This document shows positions 28,432-38,669 of a stretch of DNA of 64,000 nt, in pieces. The position numbers and the translations under genes were made by a program. Every line of letters starts with the position of its first letter. Within the stretch, counting starts at the first letter, position 1. A model generated the notes under the pieces. That model was not told where the DNA came from. It was given only the letters and a program-made list of their open reading frames with translations, and did no database searches. The stretch comes from Alphaproteobacteria bacterium (GTDB taxonomy: Bacteria; Pseudomonadota; Alphaproteobacteria; Puniceispirillales; Puniceispirillaceae). The stretch is taken from positions 182,762 to 246,761 of the forward strand of contig JADHLI010000001.1 of NCBI GenBank assembly GCA_016780775.1, given 5' to 3'.

Positions 28432-30723
28432 ATGCTGTCAGAGGAACTTGAAGATACCTTGCGCCGAGCCTTGGCTATTGCAGGGGACCATGCCCACGAA
28501 TTCGCCACATTAGAGCATTTATTGCTTGCAATGACCAAAGACCCTGATGCGTTAAGCGTGCTAACGGGGTGTAAGGTTGATGTCGAGCAATTGCGCGAGA
28601 TGCTACAAACCCATATTGATGATGAATTTGCAGCCATTGTAAATCCTTCTGAAAATCTAGAAGTTCAGCCTACCTCAGGCTTTCAGCGCGTTGTTCAGCG
28701 TGCGATTATCCATACGCAGTCTTCTGGGCGTGGGCCGGCAACAGGTGCAAATATCCTTATTGCTATGTATTCAGAGCGCGAAAGCCATGCGGTATGGTTT
28801 TTGAATTCTTTGAATATGAGCCGTCTGGATGCGGTTTCCTTTGTCAGCCACGGCAATGGAGAGCAGGTGCGCGGTGCAGATGAGCAAAATGATAAAGATG
28901 GTGATGATAGCGCAGCATCTGCTGATGCATTGGCAGAATATGCCGTCAATCTAAATACCAAGGCAGAAGAGGGGCGCATTGACCCGCTTATTGGCCGCGA
29001 TAAAGAAGTTGACCGCACTATTCAGGTCTTATGCAGACGGACAAAAAACAACCCGCTTTATGTCGGCGATCCGGGCGTTGGCAAGACAGCTATTGCCGAA
29101 GGGCTTGCTTTGCGCATCACGAGTGGCGAGGTGCCAGATGTTTTAAAAACAGCTGTGATTTATGCGCTTGATATGGGCCAGCTTCTGGCGGGTACTCGCT
29201 ATCGTGGCGATTTTGAAGAACGTCTGAAAGCCGTCATGAAAAAGGTTGAGGGTGACGAAAACGCTATCCTTTTTATTGACGAAATTCATACTATCATTGG
29301 TGCTGGGGCAACCTCTGGCGGGGCGATGGATGCTTCGAACCTGCTAAAGCCTGCGCTGCAGTCAGGTGATTTGCGTTGTATAGGTTCAACGACCTATAAA
29401 GAGTTTCGCTCTTATTTTGAGAAAGACCGCGCACTTGCCCGCCGTTTCCAGAAAATTGATGTCGCTGAGCCATCTTTGCCAGACACGATTAAAATTCTGC
29501 AAGGGCTGAAATCGCGCTATGAAAGCCATCATGGGGTTCGCTTTACGCACGCAGCAATTAAAACAGCTGCGGAGCTTGCGTCACGTTATATTAATGACCG
29601 CAAGCTGCCTGATAAGGCGATTGATGTGATTGACGAAGCTGGTGCAGCACAAAACCTAGTGCCAGCGTCACGTCGGCGTCAGGTGATCGGCCAAAAAGAA
29701 GTGGAGGCCACTATCGCGTCGATGGCGCGTATTCCAGCAAAGAATGTTAGCAGTGATGATAAAACCGCATTGCAAACGCTAGAAGGTGATCTAAAGCGTA
29801 TGGTATTTGGCCAAGATACCGCTTTATCAGCGCTTTCCTCAGCTATTAAATTATCACGCGCAGGTTTGCGTGAGCCTGAAAAGCCGATAGGTAGCTATCT
29901 TTTTTCTGGCCCAACTGGGGTGGGTAAGACCGAAGCAGCAAGACAGCTATCAGAAATTCTTGGCGTCAAGCTAATCCGCTTTGATATGTCTGAATATATG
30001 GAACGCCATACGGTTAGCCGCCTTATTGGCGCGCCTCCAGGCTATGTTGGCTTTGACCAAGGCGGCTTGCTGACCGATGCGGTAGACCAGACGCCGCATG
30101 CGGTATTATTGCTAGATGAAATAGAAAAGGCACATCCTGATCTGTTTAATATTCTGTTGCAGGTGATGGATCATGGCCGTCTAACCGACAGCAATGGCAA
30201 GAGTGTGGATTTCCGCAATGTGGTGTTGATCATGACCACTAATGCAGGCGCATCTGAAATGACCAGACAGCTTATTGGCTTTGGGCGTGGCCAGAAAACA
30301 GACGCAGATACAGATGCCATTGAAAAAACCTTCACGCCAGAATTCAGAAATCGCTTGGATGCGGTGATACCTTTTGCCCCTCTGGAAATAGATACTGTTC
30401 GTCTGGTAGTGGATAAGTTCATTATGCAGCTTGAAGCGCAATTAACAGATAAAGATGTTGAAATAGAATTAGATGAGGCCGCCCGTAACTGGTTGGCGGC
30501 TCGCGGCTATGATGCAACCTTTGGCGCACGACCACTCTCGCGGCTGGTACAAGAGCATATCAAAAAACCACTGGCTGATGAGCTGCTTTTTGGCAAGCTG
30601 ATGCAAGGCGGTACAGTGAAGGTTGGTGTTGAAAAAGACGCGCTTAGCCTGAAAACTGTTGCTGCGCCGCAACGCAAAACAGGTAAAAAGCCGAAAAAGA
30701 CGCCTGTATCTCAGAAAAGCTAG
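28432..30723 (+). CDS. clpA: ATP-dependent Clp protease ATP-binding subunit ClpA
   Basis: Two AAA+ modules (GDPGVGKTAIAEGLA, GPTGVGKTEAARQL); start re-set to MLSEELEDTLRRAL at 28432; 4 nt after clpS. Confidence 0.97.
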   Translation: MLSEELEDTLRRALAIAGDHAHEFATLEHLLLAMTKDPDALSVLTGCKVDVEQLREMLQTHIDDEFAAIVNPSENLEVQPTSGFQRVVQRAIIHTQSSGRGPATGANILIAMYSERESHAVWFLNSLNMSRLDAVSFVSHGNGEQVRGADEQNDKDGDDSAASADALAEYAVNLNTKAEEGRIDPLIGRDKEVDRTIQVLCRRTKNNPLYVGDPGVGKTAIAEGLALRITSGEVPDVLKTAVIYALDMGQLLAGTRYRGDFEERLKAVMKKVEGDENAILFIDEIHTIIGAGATSGGAMDASNLLKPALQSGDLRCIGSTTYKEFRSYFEKDRALARRFQKIDVAEPSLPDTIKILQGLKSRYESHHGVRFTHAAIKTAAELASRYINDRKLPDKAIDVIDEAGAAQNLVPASRRRQVIGQKEVEATIASMARIPAKNVSSDDKTALQTLEGDLKRMVFGQDTALSALSSAIKLSRAGLREPEKPIGSYLFSGPTGVGKTEAARQLSEILGVKLIRFDMSEYMERHTVSRLIGAPPGYVGFDQGGLLTDAVDQTPHAVLLLDEIEKAHPDLFNILLQVMDHGRLTDSNGKSVDFRNVVLIMTTNAGASEMTRQLIGFGRGQKTDADTDAIEKTFTPEFRNRLDAVIPFAPLEIDTVRLVVDKFIMQLEAQLTDKDVEIELDEAARNWLAARGYDATFGARPLSRLVQEHIKKPLADELLFGKLMQGGTVKVGVEKDALSLKTVAAPQRKTGKKPKKTPVSQKS

Positions 30724-30749
30724 GCTTTTTTAGTAGGGGCGTCAAAAAT

Positions 30750-31907
30750 TTAAGTGCGGCGATAGGGGCTTGTGGCCATTACCTGTTGCCGCTCTTCTTC
30801 TATAGCTGCGCTTTCCTGACGCAAAAAGCGTTGTACGGCCTCAGAAAATCCTTCATCAGCGAGCCAATGTGCAGAATATGTATAAACTGGCAGATAGCCG
30901 CGCTGGACTTTATGAAACCCTTGTGCGCCTGCCTCTACCTTTTGCAGACCGCGCGAAATAGCAAAATCTATGGCTTGATAATAACATGTTTCAAAATGCA
31001 GATTAGGCAACTCACATACACATCCCCAATTGCGTCCATACAGCGTGTCCTTGCCAATAAAGTTTAGCGCACCAGCTATCATCTGCCCGTCTTGACTTGC
31101 CATCACTAGCAGTATGTTATCAGCAAGGGTTGCCGCGATCTCAGTAAAAAAGGCACGTGTCAGATAAGCCCCGCCCCATTTTTTATCAATGGTGGCTAGA
31201 TAAAAACGATAGAAATCGTCCCAATGCTCTGGCTGAATATCATCGCCGGTTAATTGCTGAAACACCACGCCTGCATCGGCTAGAGAGCCCCGCTCTTTGC
31301 GGATATTTTTGCGCTTTCGCGAAGATAGGCTGGCAAGGAAGCTATCAAAATCAGCATAATCTTGATTATGCCAATGAAATTGCAAGCCTTTGCGAATCAT
31401 CCAACCTGCATCTGCAAGGGTCTTTTTATCTGTTTCTGCGATAAAATTGATATGCGCAGAAGATAAATTATGATTTTGGGTGATTTTCTGAAAAGCAGCG
31501 ATAAGCATGCTGTCTAGTGCGCTATGTTCTGGCCGGCGCAACAGGCGAGGGCCCGGCACAGGCGTGAAGGGAATAGCCCCAAGTAATTTTGGATAATAAT
31601 TGCCACCCGCCCGCTCAAATGCGTGCGCCCAGCTATGGTCAAACACATATTCGCCGTAAGAATGATATTTCACATAACAAGGCATGGCGGCTTTTAATGG
31701 CCCATCCTTGCCGTCGTGAATACAAATAAAGACTGGCTGCCAGCCAGTATCAGCGCCAACACTACCGCTTATCTCCAACGCATGTAAAAAGGCATAGGAT
31801 GCAAAAGGATAGTCATCTATGTTCAGCGCATCCCACGCCTCTGCCGGAATATCGGCTAGCGTTTCATGTAAACTTATAAACAAATCATCTGCCGATAAAA
31901 GGGTCAT
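30750..31907 (-). CDS. GNAT/FemAB-like N-acetyltransferase (COG3146/DUF482 type)
   Basis: AWDALNIDDYPFASYAFLHALEISGSVGADTGWQP; SSRKRKNIRKERGSL; YLPVYTYSAHWLADEGF. Confidence 0.85.
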   Translation of the reverse strand: MTLLSADDLFISLHETLADIPAEAWDALNIDDYPFASYAFLHALEISGSVGADTGWQPVFICIHDGKDGPLKAAMPCYVKYHSYGEYVFDHSWAHAFERAGGNYYPKLLGAIPFTPVPGPRLLRRPEHSALDSMLIAAFQKITQNHNLSSAHINFIAETDKKTLADAGWMIRKGLQFHWHNQDYADFDSFLASLSSRKRKNIRKERGSLADAGVVFQQLTGDDIQPEHWDDFYRFYLATIDKKWGGAYLTRAFFTEIAATLADNILLVMASQDGQMIAGALNFIGKDTLYGRNWGCVCELPNLHFETCYYQAIDFAISRGLQKVEAGAQGFHKVQRGYLPVYTYSAHWLADEGFSEAVQRFLRQESAAIEEERQQVMATSPYRRT

Positions 31908-32005
31908 AGAAGTGATATGGCGCTAGGGTATGGCGCTGACAAGTGGGCATCTATCAGCGCTGCATATTTTGTTCATATAAAACAGATGTTTTGTAAAGAT
32001 TAGGT

Positions 32006-32473
32006 CTATTTGGCTATTCGAAATAGCCCTTCAACCTCAACACAGGTGCCGCGCGGAAGTGTGTTGGCACCAACCGCAAAACGGGCATGCCGGCCAGCTT
32101 CGCCAAATACTTCCACCATCAGGTTTGACGCGCCATTTATAACCTCAGGCTGGCTTGTGAAATCACTTGTGCAAGACACAAAGCCGCCTAGCTTGACGAC
32201 TTGTTCAACACGGCTCAAATCACCGCCACAAGCTGCCTTTAGCTGGGCAATTAGATTAATGCCGCAAATTCGTGCTTGGTCTGCTGCCTGTTCGGTAGTG
32301 ACGTCCTTGCCAACATGGCCGGTGATGCTAAGCTTGCCCTCTATTAGCGGCAATTGCCCAGATATATATACAAGATCGCCTGAGAGGACATAAGGAACAT
32401 AATTCGCCGCTGGCATTGGCGCTTCAGGCAGGGTAATCCCAAGGGCTTTAAGATTGGTTTCAGCAACGCTCAT
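32006..32473 (-). CDS. RidA family protein (YjgF/YER057c/UK114)
   Basis: MSVAETNLKALGITLPEAPMPAANYVPYVLSGDLVYISGQLPL...; start re-set to 32473. Confidence 0.9.
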   Translation of the reverse strand: MSVAETNLKALGITLPEAPMPAANYVPYVLSGDLVYISGQLPLIEGKLSITGHVGKDVTTEQAADQARICGINLIAQLKAACGGDLSRVEQVVKLGGFVSCTSDFTSQPEVINGASNLMVEVFGEAGRHARFAVGANTLPRGTCVEVEGLFRIAK

Positions 32474-32568
32474 CCTTATTTCTCCTTCATGCAAGTATGG
32501 AATAATTTACTGTTTATTCAAATTTGATGATGCCACTCAAACACCTTTTTTAACAAGCATCAACACAT

Positions 32569-32609
32569 AAAAAACGCCCCCGCAAATTTTCATCCGCTAG
32601 GGGCGCTTT
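32569..32609 (-). terminator. Rho-independent terminator downstream of nrdJ
   Basis: On the minus strand: gcgcccctagcggatgaaaatttgcgggggcgtttttt, a GC-rich stem followed by a T run. Confidence 0.8.
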
Positions 32610-32621
32610 AAGTGTAGCGTT

Positions 32622-32660
32622 CTATGAACTAGCCCTATGAACTGGCCCTATGAACTAACT
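32622..32660 (-). repeat. 13-bp tandem repeat x3 between nrdJ stop and its terminator
   Basis: ctatgaactagcc / ctatgaactggcc / ctatgaactaact (plus strand), 32622-32634, 32635-32647, 32648-32660. Confidence 0.95.
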
Positions 32661-32666
32661 AAGAGC

Positions 32667-35600
32667 TTAGCTACAACCAGTTGTTGACCCGCATGTGTTG
32701 CATTTCAAACAGGTGCCATTGCGCACTAGGGTGAAGTTTTGGCACTCAGGGCAGCTCTCGCCTTCATAGCCCTGCATCCGCGCTTCTTTTACCTTGTTAG
32801 CAATACTGGCTTCTGGACGGGCAATCGTTTCTGCCACGCTTGCAGCTTGTGCCAAGCTTGCTTGCTCGCCAGTTGCTGGCTTTAGGCTAGTTTCGGCAAC
32901 CGCCTCACTTGCCACTGCTAACGTTGCTGCCGAGCCTTCATTTGAGTAGACCACTAGACCTTGTTTCCGGATGAAACCACGGCTTGTCACCCGGTTCATT
33001 AACTCAGACTGAGCTTCGCCAGTACCAGTTGTATCCATTTCCAGATCATCAGCGCTTACATGACCTAAATCATGACGATCAAGATAGGAAATAGCCAACT
33101 CGCGGAAGGTATAATCTAGAATAGAGGTGGACATTTTGATAGCATCATTACCGGTCACGATGCCTTGCGGCTCAAAGCGGGTAAAGGTGAAGGCCTCTAC
33201 ATACTCTTCTAGTGGGACGCCATATTGCAGGCCAATAGACACCGCGATAGCAAAATTGTTCATCAACGATCTAAAGGCTGCACCTTCTTTATGCATATCG
33301 ATGAATATCTCACCCAAGCGACCATCTTCATATTCGCCTGTGCGCAGATAGACTTTATGTCCACCAACACTGGCTTTCTGGGTGTAGCCTTTGCGTCTGT
33401 CGGGCAGGCGCTGCCTGTCATTATCACGGATGATCCGCTCAACGATTTTTTCTACCAGTTGTGGTGCGGCTGACATTTGTGCTTCTTCTTGCTCATCATC
33501 TTCATCTTCAATAAGTGCAGAAGATAGAGGCTGGCTTAGCTTGGAGCCATCACGGTAGAGTGCATTTGCCTTAAGGCCCAATTTCCAGCTCTGCATATAG
33601 GCCTCACCACATTCATTAACAGCGGCGTTATTTGGCATGTTGATGGTCTTTGAGATTGCCCCAGAAATGAATGGCTGGGCAGCTGCCATCATGGTGATGT
33701 GGCTGGACACAGACAAGAACCGCTTGCCGATGCGCCCGCATACATTTGCACAATCAAAGATAGGCAGATGTGCGTCTTTCAGATGCGGTGCACCTTCTAG
33801 GGTCATCGCCCCACACACATGGATATTGGCAGCTTCGATCTCTTCTTTGCTGAAGCCCATAGCTTCGAGCATATTGAAATTGAAATCATTAAGCTGGGCA
33901 TCAGTGAAGCCTAGCGTGTCTTTGCAGAATTCATCACCAAGTGTGTAGCGGTTAAAGGCAAATTTGATATCAAAGGCGTTTTCCAATGAACCTGCTAGCT
34001 GTGCTAAGATGGCATCTGTGAAGCCTTTATCTTTCAGCGCGTTCATAGAGATCGCCTGACAGCTTTCTAGGTTGCCATGTCCAACTGCATAGCGCGAGAT
34101 ATCTTGTATCTGGCTCTCACTATAACCAAGCCGTGTTAGCGCTTCTGGAACTACCCGGTTGATAATCTTGAAGTAACCACCGCCAGCTAGCTTCTTGAAC
34201 TTCACGATCGCAAAGTCTGGCTCAATGCCTGTGGTATCACAATCCATCACCAGACCAATCGTTCCGGTTGGGGCAATCACACTTGCCTGTGCATTGCGGT
34301 AGCCATGCTTTTCGCCTAGCTCTAATGCTTCATCCCATGCTTTTTTAGCATGTTCGACGAGGCCAGCTTCAGGACAGTTTTTGTGATCTAGCGGCACTGG
34401 CAGAACAGACAGGCCTTCATAGCCATCTGCTTTACCATAGGCTGCTTGCCGGTGATTGCGCATCACCTGCAACATTGTCTTGGCATTTTCCTTATAGCGT
34501 GGGAAAGCGCCAACTTCGCCTGCTAGCTCAGCTGAGGTGGCATAAGAACGACCTGTCATTACAGCAGATATAGCCCCGCATAATGCGCGCGCCTCATCAC
34601 TGTCATAAGAAAAACCAGCTGCCATTAAAAGCCCGCCAATATTGGCAAAACCCAGACCTAATGTGCGGTAATCATATGAGCCTTGTGCAATTTCACGAGA
34701 TGGAAACTGCGCCATCAATACCGAAGTTTCCAGTGTGATTGTCCAAAGGCGGACGGCATGTTCAAACGCTTCAACGTCAAAGCTGCCATCTTCATGCCGG
34801 AACTGCATCAGATTAAGTGAGGCCAGATTACACGCTGTGTCATCTAGGAACATATATTCTGAACAAGGGTTGGAGGCGTTAATGCGGCCACCAGCTGGGC
34901 AAGTATGCCACTCATTAATGGTCGTATCATATTGCAGACCCGGATCAGCACAAGCCCATGCGGCATGCGCTATTTTTTCCCACAGGTCAGCGGCTCTAAT
35001 TTTCTCGGCAACTTTGCCATCTGTCCGGCGTATCAGTTCCCAATCACCATCTTCCAAAACAGCATTTAGAAAGTCGTTTGTTACACGAACAGAATTGTTT
35101 GAGTTCTGGCCAGCAACGGTAAGATAGGCCTCTGAATCCCAATCTGTGTCATAAGTCTTGAAGGCGATTTCTGTAAAGCCTTGCTGGGCGAACTGAATAA
35201 CACGCTGGACGTAATTTTCTGGGATCATAGAGCCGCGTGCAGCCAGAATAGCTTTTTTCAGCGCTTTATTTTCCTTTGGATTGTAGCGTGCTTCTTCGTC
35301 TAAATCTGCCGCTTCAACACAGGCCTTCATCACTTCTGACATATGCTTTTGTGCCAGTTTTGAGCCAGCTACCAACGCAGCAACCTTTTGCTCTTCAACC
35401 ACTTTCCAGTCGATATATTCTTCGATATCTGGATGGTCGATATCTACGGTCACCATTTTTGCAGCGCGGCGGGTTGTGCCGCCTGATTTAATAGCACCAG
35501 CTGCGCGGTCGCCAATTTTCAAAAAGCTCATCAGGCCGGAAGACTTGCCGCCCCCTGACAGGCTTTCGCCGGACCCTCTAAGCTGTGAGAAGTTAGAGCC

Positions 35601-36293
35601 GGTACCCGAACCATATTTAAACAATCTGGCTTCGCGTACCCACAAATCCATAATCCCGCCTTCATTGACAAGATCATCATCCACAGACTGGATAAAACAG
35701 GCATGTGGCTGAGGGTGCTCATAAGAAGATTTAGAGCGCACCATCTTGCCAGTCTGATAATCCACGTAAAAATGCCCCTGAGACGGACCATCGATACCGT
35801 AAGCCCAATGCAGACCGGTATTAAACCATTGTGGTGAGTTTGGTGCGGCCATCTGCATGGACAGCATAAACACCATTTCATCATAGTAGGTTTTGGCATC
35901 ATCTTCGGTAGTGAAATAACCACCTTTCCATGCCCAGTATGTCCAAGTCCCCACTAGCCGGTTGAATACCTGCTTTGCTGATGTCTCGCCTGTATAGCGC
36001 TCATCTTCTTCTAGCTTGGCTAGCGCCTTTTCATCTGGAACTGAACGCCACAACCAAGAAGGGGTATCGTTTTCTTCCACTTTTTTCAAAGCGGCTGGTA
36101 CCCCTGCTTTGCGGAAATATTTTTGTGCCAGAATATCGGTTGCTACCTGACTAAACTGATCAGGGACCTCAATATCCTGTGCTGAGAACACTATTGTGCC
36201 ATCAGGGTTGCGAATCTCACTACTTGCCTTGCGGTAAGATAATTGTGCAAAAATATCCGTTTCTGGTGTCGTGAATCGGCGCTCAAACTGCAT
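32667..36293 (-). CDS. nrdJ: Adenosylcobalamin-dependent (class II) ribonucleotide reductase
   Basis: 1208 aa; [59 protein letters not shown]; Cys-rich C-terminus [28 protein letters not shown]. Confidence 0.97.
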   Translation of the reverse strand: MQFERRFTTPETDIFAQLSYRKASSEIRNPDGTIVFSAQDIEVPDQFSQVATDILAQKYFRKAGVPAALKKVEENDTPSWLWRSVPDEKALAKLEEDERYTGETSAKQVFNRLVGTWTYWAWKGGYFTTEDDAKTYYDEMVFMLSMQMAAPNSPQWFNTGLHWAYGIDGPSQGHFYVDYQTGKMVRSKSSYEHPQPHACFIQSVDDDLVNEGGIMDLWVREARLFKYGSGTGSNFSQLRGSGESLSGGGKSSGLMSFLKIGDRAAGAIKSGGTTRRAAKMVTVDIDHPDIEEYIDWKVVEEQKVAALVAGSKLAQKHMSEVMKACVEAADLDEEARYNPKENKALKKAILAARGSMIPENYVQRVIQFAQQGFTEIAFKTYDTDWDSEAYLTVAGQNSNNSVRVTNDFLNAVLEDGDWELIRRTDGKVAEKIRAADLWEKIAHAAWACADPGLQYDTTINEWHTCPAGGRINASNPCSEYMFLDDTACNLASLNLMQFRHEDGSFDVEAFEHAVRLWTITLETSVLMAQFPSREIAQGSYDYRTLGLGFANIGGLLMAAGFSYDSDEARALCGAISAVMTGRSYATSAELAGEVGAFPRYKENAKTMLQVMRNHRQAAYGKADGYEGLSVLPVPLDHKNCPEAGLVEHAKKAWDEALELGEKHGYRNAQASVIAPTGTIGLVMDCDTTGIEPDFAIVKFKKLAGGGYFKIINRVVPEALTRLGYSESQIQDISRYAVGHGNLESCQAISMNALKDKGFTDAILAQLAGSLENAFDIKFAFNRYTLGDEFCKDTLGFTDAQLNDFNFNMLEAMGFSKEEIEAANIHVCGAMTLEGAPHLKDAHLPIFDCANVCGRIGKRFLSVSSHITMMAAAQPFISGAISKTINMPNNAAVNECGEAYMQSWKLGLKANALYRDGSKLSQPLSSALIEDEDDEQEEAQMSAAPQLVEKIVERIIRDNDRQRLPDRRKGYTQKASVGGHKVYLRTGEYEDGRLGEIFIDMHKEGAAFRSLMNNFAIAVSIGLQYGVPLEEYVEAFTFTRFEPQGIVTGNDAIKMSTSILDYTFRELAISYLDRHDLGHVSADDLEMDTTGTGEAQSELMNRVTSRGFIRKQGLVVYSNEGSAATLAVASEAVAETSLKPATGEQASLAQAASVAETIARPEASIANKVKEARMQGYEGESCPECQNFTLVRNGTCLKCNTCGSTTGCS

Positions 36294-36365
36294 GTTCTAC
36301 CCTCGATAAATCGTCTAAAAAAAATAAAAAACCGTATGTTACGGGAATGTCTTTAAGTCCGGACA

Positions 36366-36412
36366 TCACCATATCTAGTGATCTCGAGCGTAAAACCTAC
36401 ATGATGTAGGGG
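36366..36412 (-). promoter_or_regulatory. Tandem NrdR-box-like palindromes upstream of nrdJ
   Basis: Box 1 36366-36381 tcaccatatctagtga; box 2 36397-36412 ctacatgatgtagggg (within perfect palindrome cctacat-g-atgtagg). Start-to-start spacing is 31 bp. Confidence 0.65.
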
Positions 36413-36680
36413 GTCGGTGCAATCTGAAAATTAATCAAATACATGTTTTTTTTAAGCTGTTTGGGGTTGACTTTCTAATGCACAAATACGGCGTTCGTTT
36501 TTCTCTCACATTCTGGCCATAAAGTGTTTTTTTATACAGGATATTTGCTTCCCCCCACCGCTTAGATTGGCACTATGAAATCTAGTGCTCGGGAAGATGC
36601 TTGAAAAACCATCCCGCCAGTTCTATAACCTAAGGGGGAATTGAGCTGACAGAGAACGTGAGTAGGATAATAGCAATAAT

Positions 36681-37037
36681 ATGACTTTTCTTTCTAAAAT
36701 ATTTATCAGAATGTCTTCCCAGCTTGTTGGCAACGATGAGTTTGGTAATCGCTATTACGAGTCTCGGCGTCAGCGCGGCAATGGGCGGCCACGCCGCTAT
36801 GTTGTGTATCAAGGCAGTGTGGAAGCTTCAAAAGTGCCTTCAGATTGGCATGGCTGGTTGCACTATACCGAGGATACACCGCCGCCTGCGCAAGGGCATG
36901 CAAAACAGAGCTGGCAGAAACAGCATTTGCCAAATTTAACTGGCACGCGCCATGCCTATCGTCCGGCAGGCCATGCGCTAAAGGGTGGCAAGCGTGCAAA
37001 AGCAACTGGCGATTATGAGCCTTGGACGCCAAACTGA
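36681..37037 (+). CDS. NADH:ubiquinone oxidoreductase NDUFA12-family (17.2 kDa) subunit
   Basis: LVGNDEFGNRYYESRRQRGNGRPRRYVVYQGSVEASKVPSDWHGWLHYTEDTPP; YEPWTPN C-terminus. Confidence 0.95.
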   Translation: MTFLSKIFIRMSSQLVGNDEFGNRYYESRRQRGNGRPRRYVVYQGSVEASKVPSDWHGWLHYTEDTPPPAQGHAKQSWQKQHLPNLTGTRHAYRPAGHALKGGKRAKATGDYEPWTPN

Positions 37038-37070
37038 TAAATGCCCAACAGATAGGCGCCCAACAGATAG
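37026..37070 (+). repeat. 15-bp tandem repeat x3 spanning the NDUFA12 stop codon
   Basis: acgccaaactgataa (contains stop TGA) / atgcccaacagatag / gcgcccaacagatag; last two copies 13/15 identical. Confidence 0.85.
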
Positions 37071-37094
37071 TTGTCAGGAATAAAGGCTAAAGAC

Positions 37095-37550
37095 ATGCGA
37101 CGCAGCACATTAGAAATTGTCATGGGGTTGGTGGTACTGGCAGGTGCAGCCGCCTTTACTGTTCTTGTCTATCAAGCAGCGGATCTGAAGACCGCAAATG
37201 GCTATAAAATTAGCGCAGATTTTGGTACGACAGGTGGTTTGGTTGTTGGGGATGATGTCAGGCTATCTGGTATCAAGGTAGGGCGTATTGTCTCGCAGTC
37301 TCTTGATCCGATCACCTATACAGCGCGCATCAATATGCAAATAGATGAGCGTTTCAAGCTGCCAGAAGATAGCTCTGCACGCATTACCGCAGCCTCTCTT
37401 TTAGGGGGGAATTTTTTGGAAATTCTACCTGGCAGCTCAGATGAGTTGATGCAAGCAGGGACAGTAATTTATGACACGCGCGATCCGGTCAGCTTATCTG
37501 ACCTGCTTGGAAAATTTGTTTTTCAGGGTAATGATGATAGCTCGCGCTAA
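37095..37550 (+). CDS. mlaD: MlaD-family (MCE domain) outer-membrane lipid asymmetry protein
   Basis: MRRSTLEIVMGLVVLAGAAAFTVLVYQAADLKTANGYKISADFGTTGGLVVGDDVRLSGIKVGRI. Confidence 0.92.
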   Translation: MRRSTLEIVMGLVVLAGAAAFTVLVYQAADLKTANGYKISADFGTTGGLVVGDDVRLSGIKVGRIVSQSLDPITYTARINMQIDERFKLPEDSSARITAASLLGGNFLEILPGSSDELMQAGTVIYDTRDPVSLSDLLGKFVFQGNDDSSR

Positions 37551-38022
37551 AGCTGGTTTCAGGCAAAAGTGCGGGGTGTTTAGCCTTGCCCTGCTTTTAT
37601 GGGCTGGAGACCCATTTGAGGCTGCGCATGCGCAAACTCAAGCAGAGTTGGAGACCCAAAATCAAGTACAGCTACAAGAACAAAACCAAGCTCTGGTGCA
37701 AGATGGCTGGATTAACGGCATTGGCGTTCGTTTGCAAACATTAGACAAAATTACCGCACGCATCGCTACTATGGAAATAGCACTTCGCCAGCCTACCCGT
37801 TTTGGCACGCTGGAGATCACCGCCTATCATTGTGCTTATCGCCCGCCAGAAGCACCGCCAGAAACAGCAGCCTTTCTTGAAATAAAAGATGTTGGCTATA
37901 CCGATAGCACCCAAGCAAAAGCTGAGGTGGTTTTTTCTGGCTGGATGTTTGCGTCTAGCCCAGCGATTTCTGCGCTGGAGCATCCTGTCTATGACGCTAG
38001 CGTTTTAGCCTGTGCTAAGTGA
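37531..38022 (+). CDS. DUF2155 domain-containing protein
   Basis: VRLQTLDKITARIATMEIALRQPTRFGTLEITAYHCAYRPPEAPPETAAFLEI...GWMFASSPAISALEHPVYDASVLAC; start likely 37531/37534. Confidence 0.85.
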   Translation: MMIARAKAGFRQKCGVFSLALLLWAGDPFEAAHAQTQAELETQNQVQLQEQNQALVQDGWINGIGVRLQTLDKITARIATMEIALRQPTRFGTLEITAYHCAYRPPEAPPETAAFLEIKDVGYTDSTQAKAEVVFSGWMFASSPAISALEHPVYDASVLACAK

Positions 38023-38651
38023 TCAAAAATAACCTTATCATCACTATCAAAAGGCAATTCAGCAGGCTGGGCGAGCGCGGCTTGTAATTGTTCTTGAAAA
38101 TCTTTTTTTGGGATTTCTATTAGGCCAAACTGGCGCAAATGGTCATTGGCAAATTGTGCATCTAGTAATTTGAATTTCCCAAAATAAAGCCGTGCCATTA
38201 GATGAGCAAGGGCAATTTTGGAGGCGTTGCTACGGCGCGAGAACATAGATTCGCCAAAAAATGCACTGCCTAGGCGAATACCATAAAGACCGCCTATTAG
38301 CGCATCACCTTCCCAAACTTCAAAGGAATGGGCAAACCCCATTTTATGTAATGCGAGATAAAGGCGGATTATTTCAGTATTTATCCAGCTATCTTTGCGG
38401 GTCTTTGTGACCTCGGCACAGCCTTCAATAACCGCACGAAAATCCTGATTTATGGTAACATCCCAGCTCGTTTGCCGCACAGAGCGCAGTAAGCGGCGCG
38501 GGATATGCGGCGGCTGGATAGGCAAAATACCGCGCAGTTGCGGCTCATAGAAATGAATAGCCCCATCTTCACGGGATTCGGCCATCGGAAAGACGCCTAG
38601 TGAATAGGCTTTGATAATGGTTTCAGGGGCATAGATATAAGCGGTGCTCAT
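37989..38651 (-). CDS. aat: Leucyl/phenylalanyl-tRNA--protein transferase
   Basis: YSLGVFPMAESREDGAIHFYEPQLRGILPI, HSFEVWEGDALIGGLYGIRLGSAFFGESMFSRRSNASKIALAHL. Confidence 0.97.
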   Translation of the reverse strand: MSTAYIYAPETIIKAYSLGVFPMAESREDGAIHFYEPQLRGILPIQPPHIPRRLLRSVRQTSWDVTINQDFRAVIEGCAEVTKTRKDSWINTEIIRLYLALHKMGFAHSFEVWEGDALIGGLYGIRLGSAFFGESMFSRRSNASKIALAHLMARLYFGKFKLLDAQFANDHLRQFGLIEIPKKDFQEQLQAALAQPAELPFDSDDKVIFDHLAQAKTLAS

Positions 38652-38669
38652 AGCCCTATCATCAGCATA

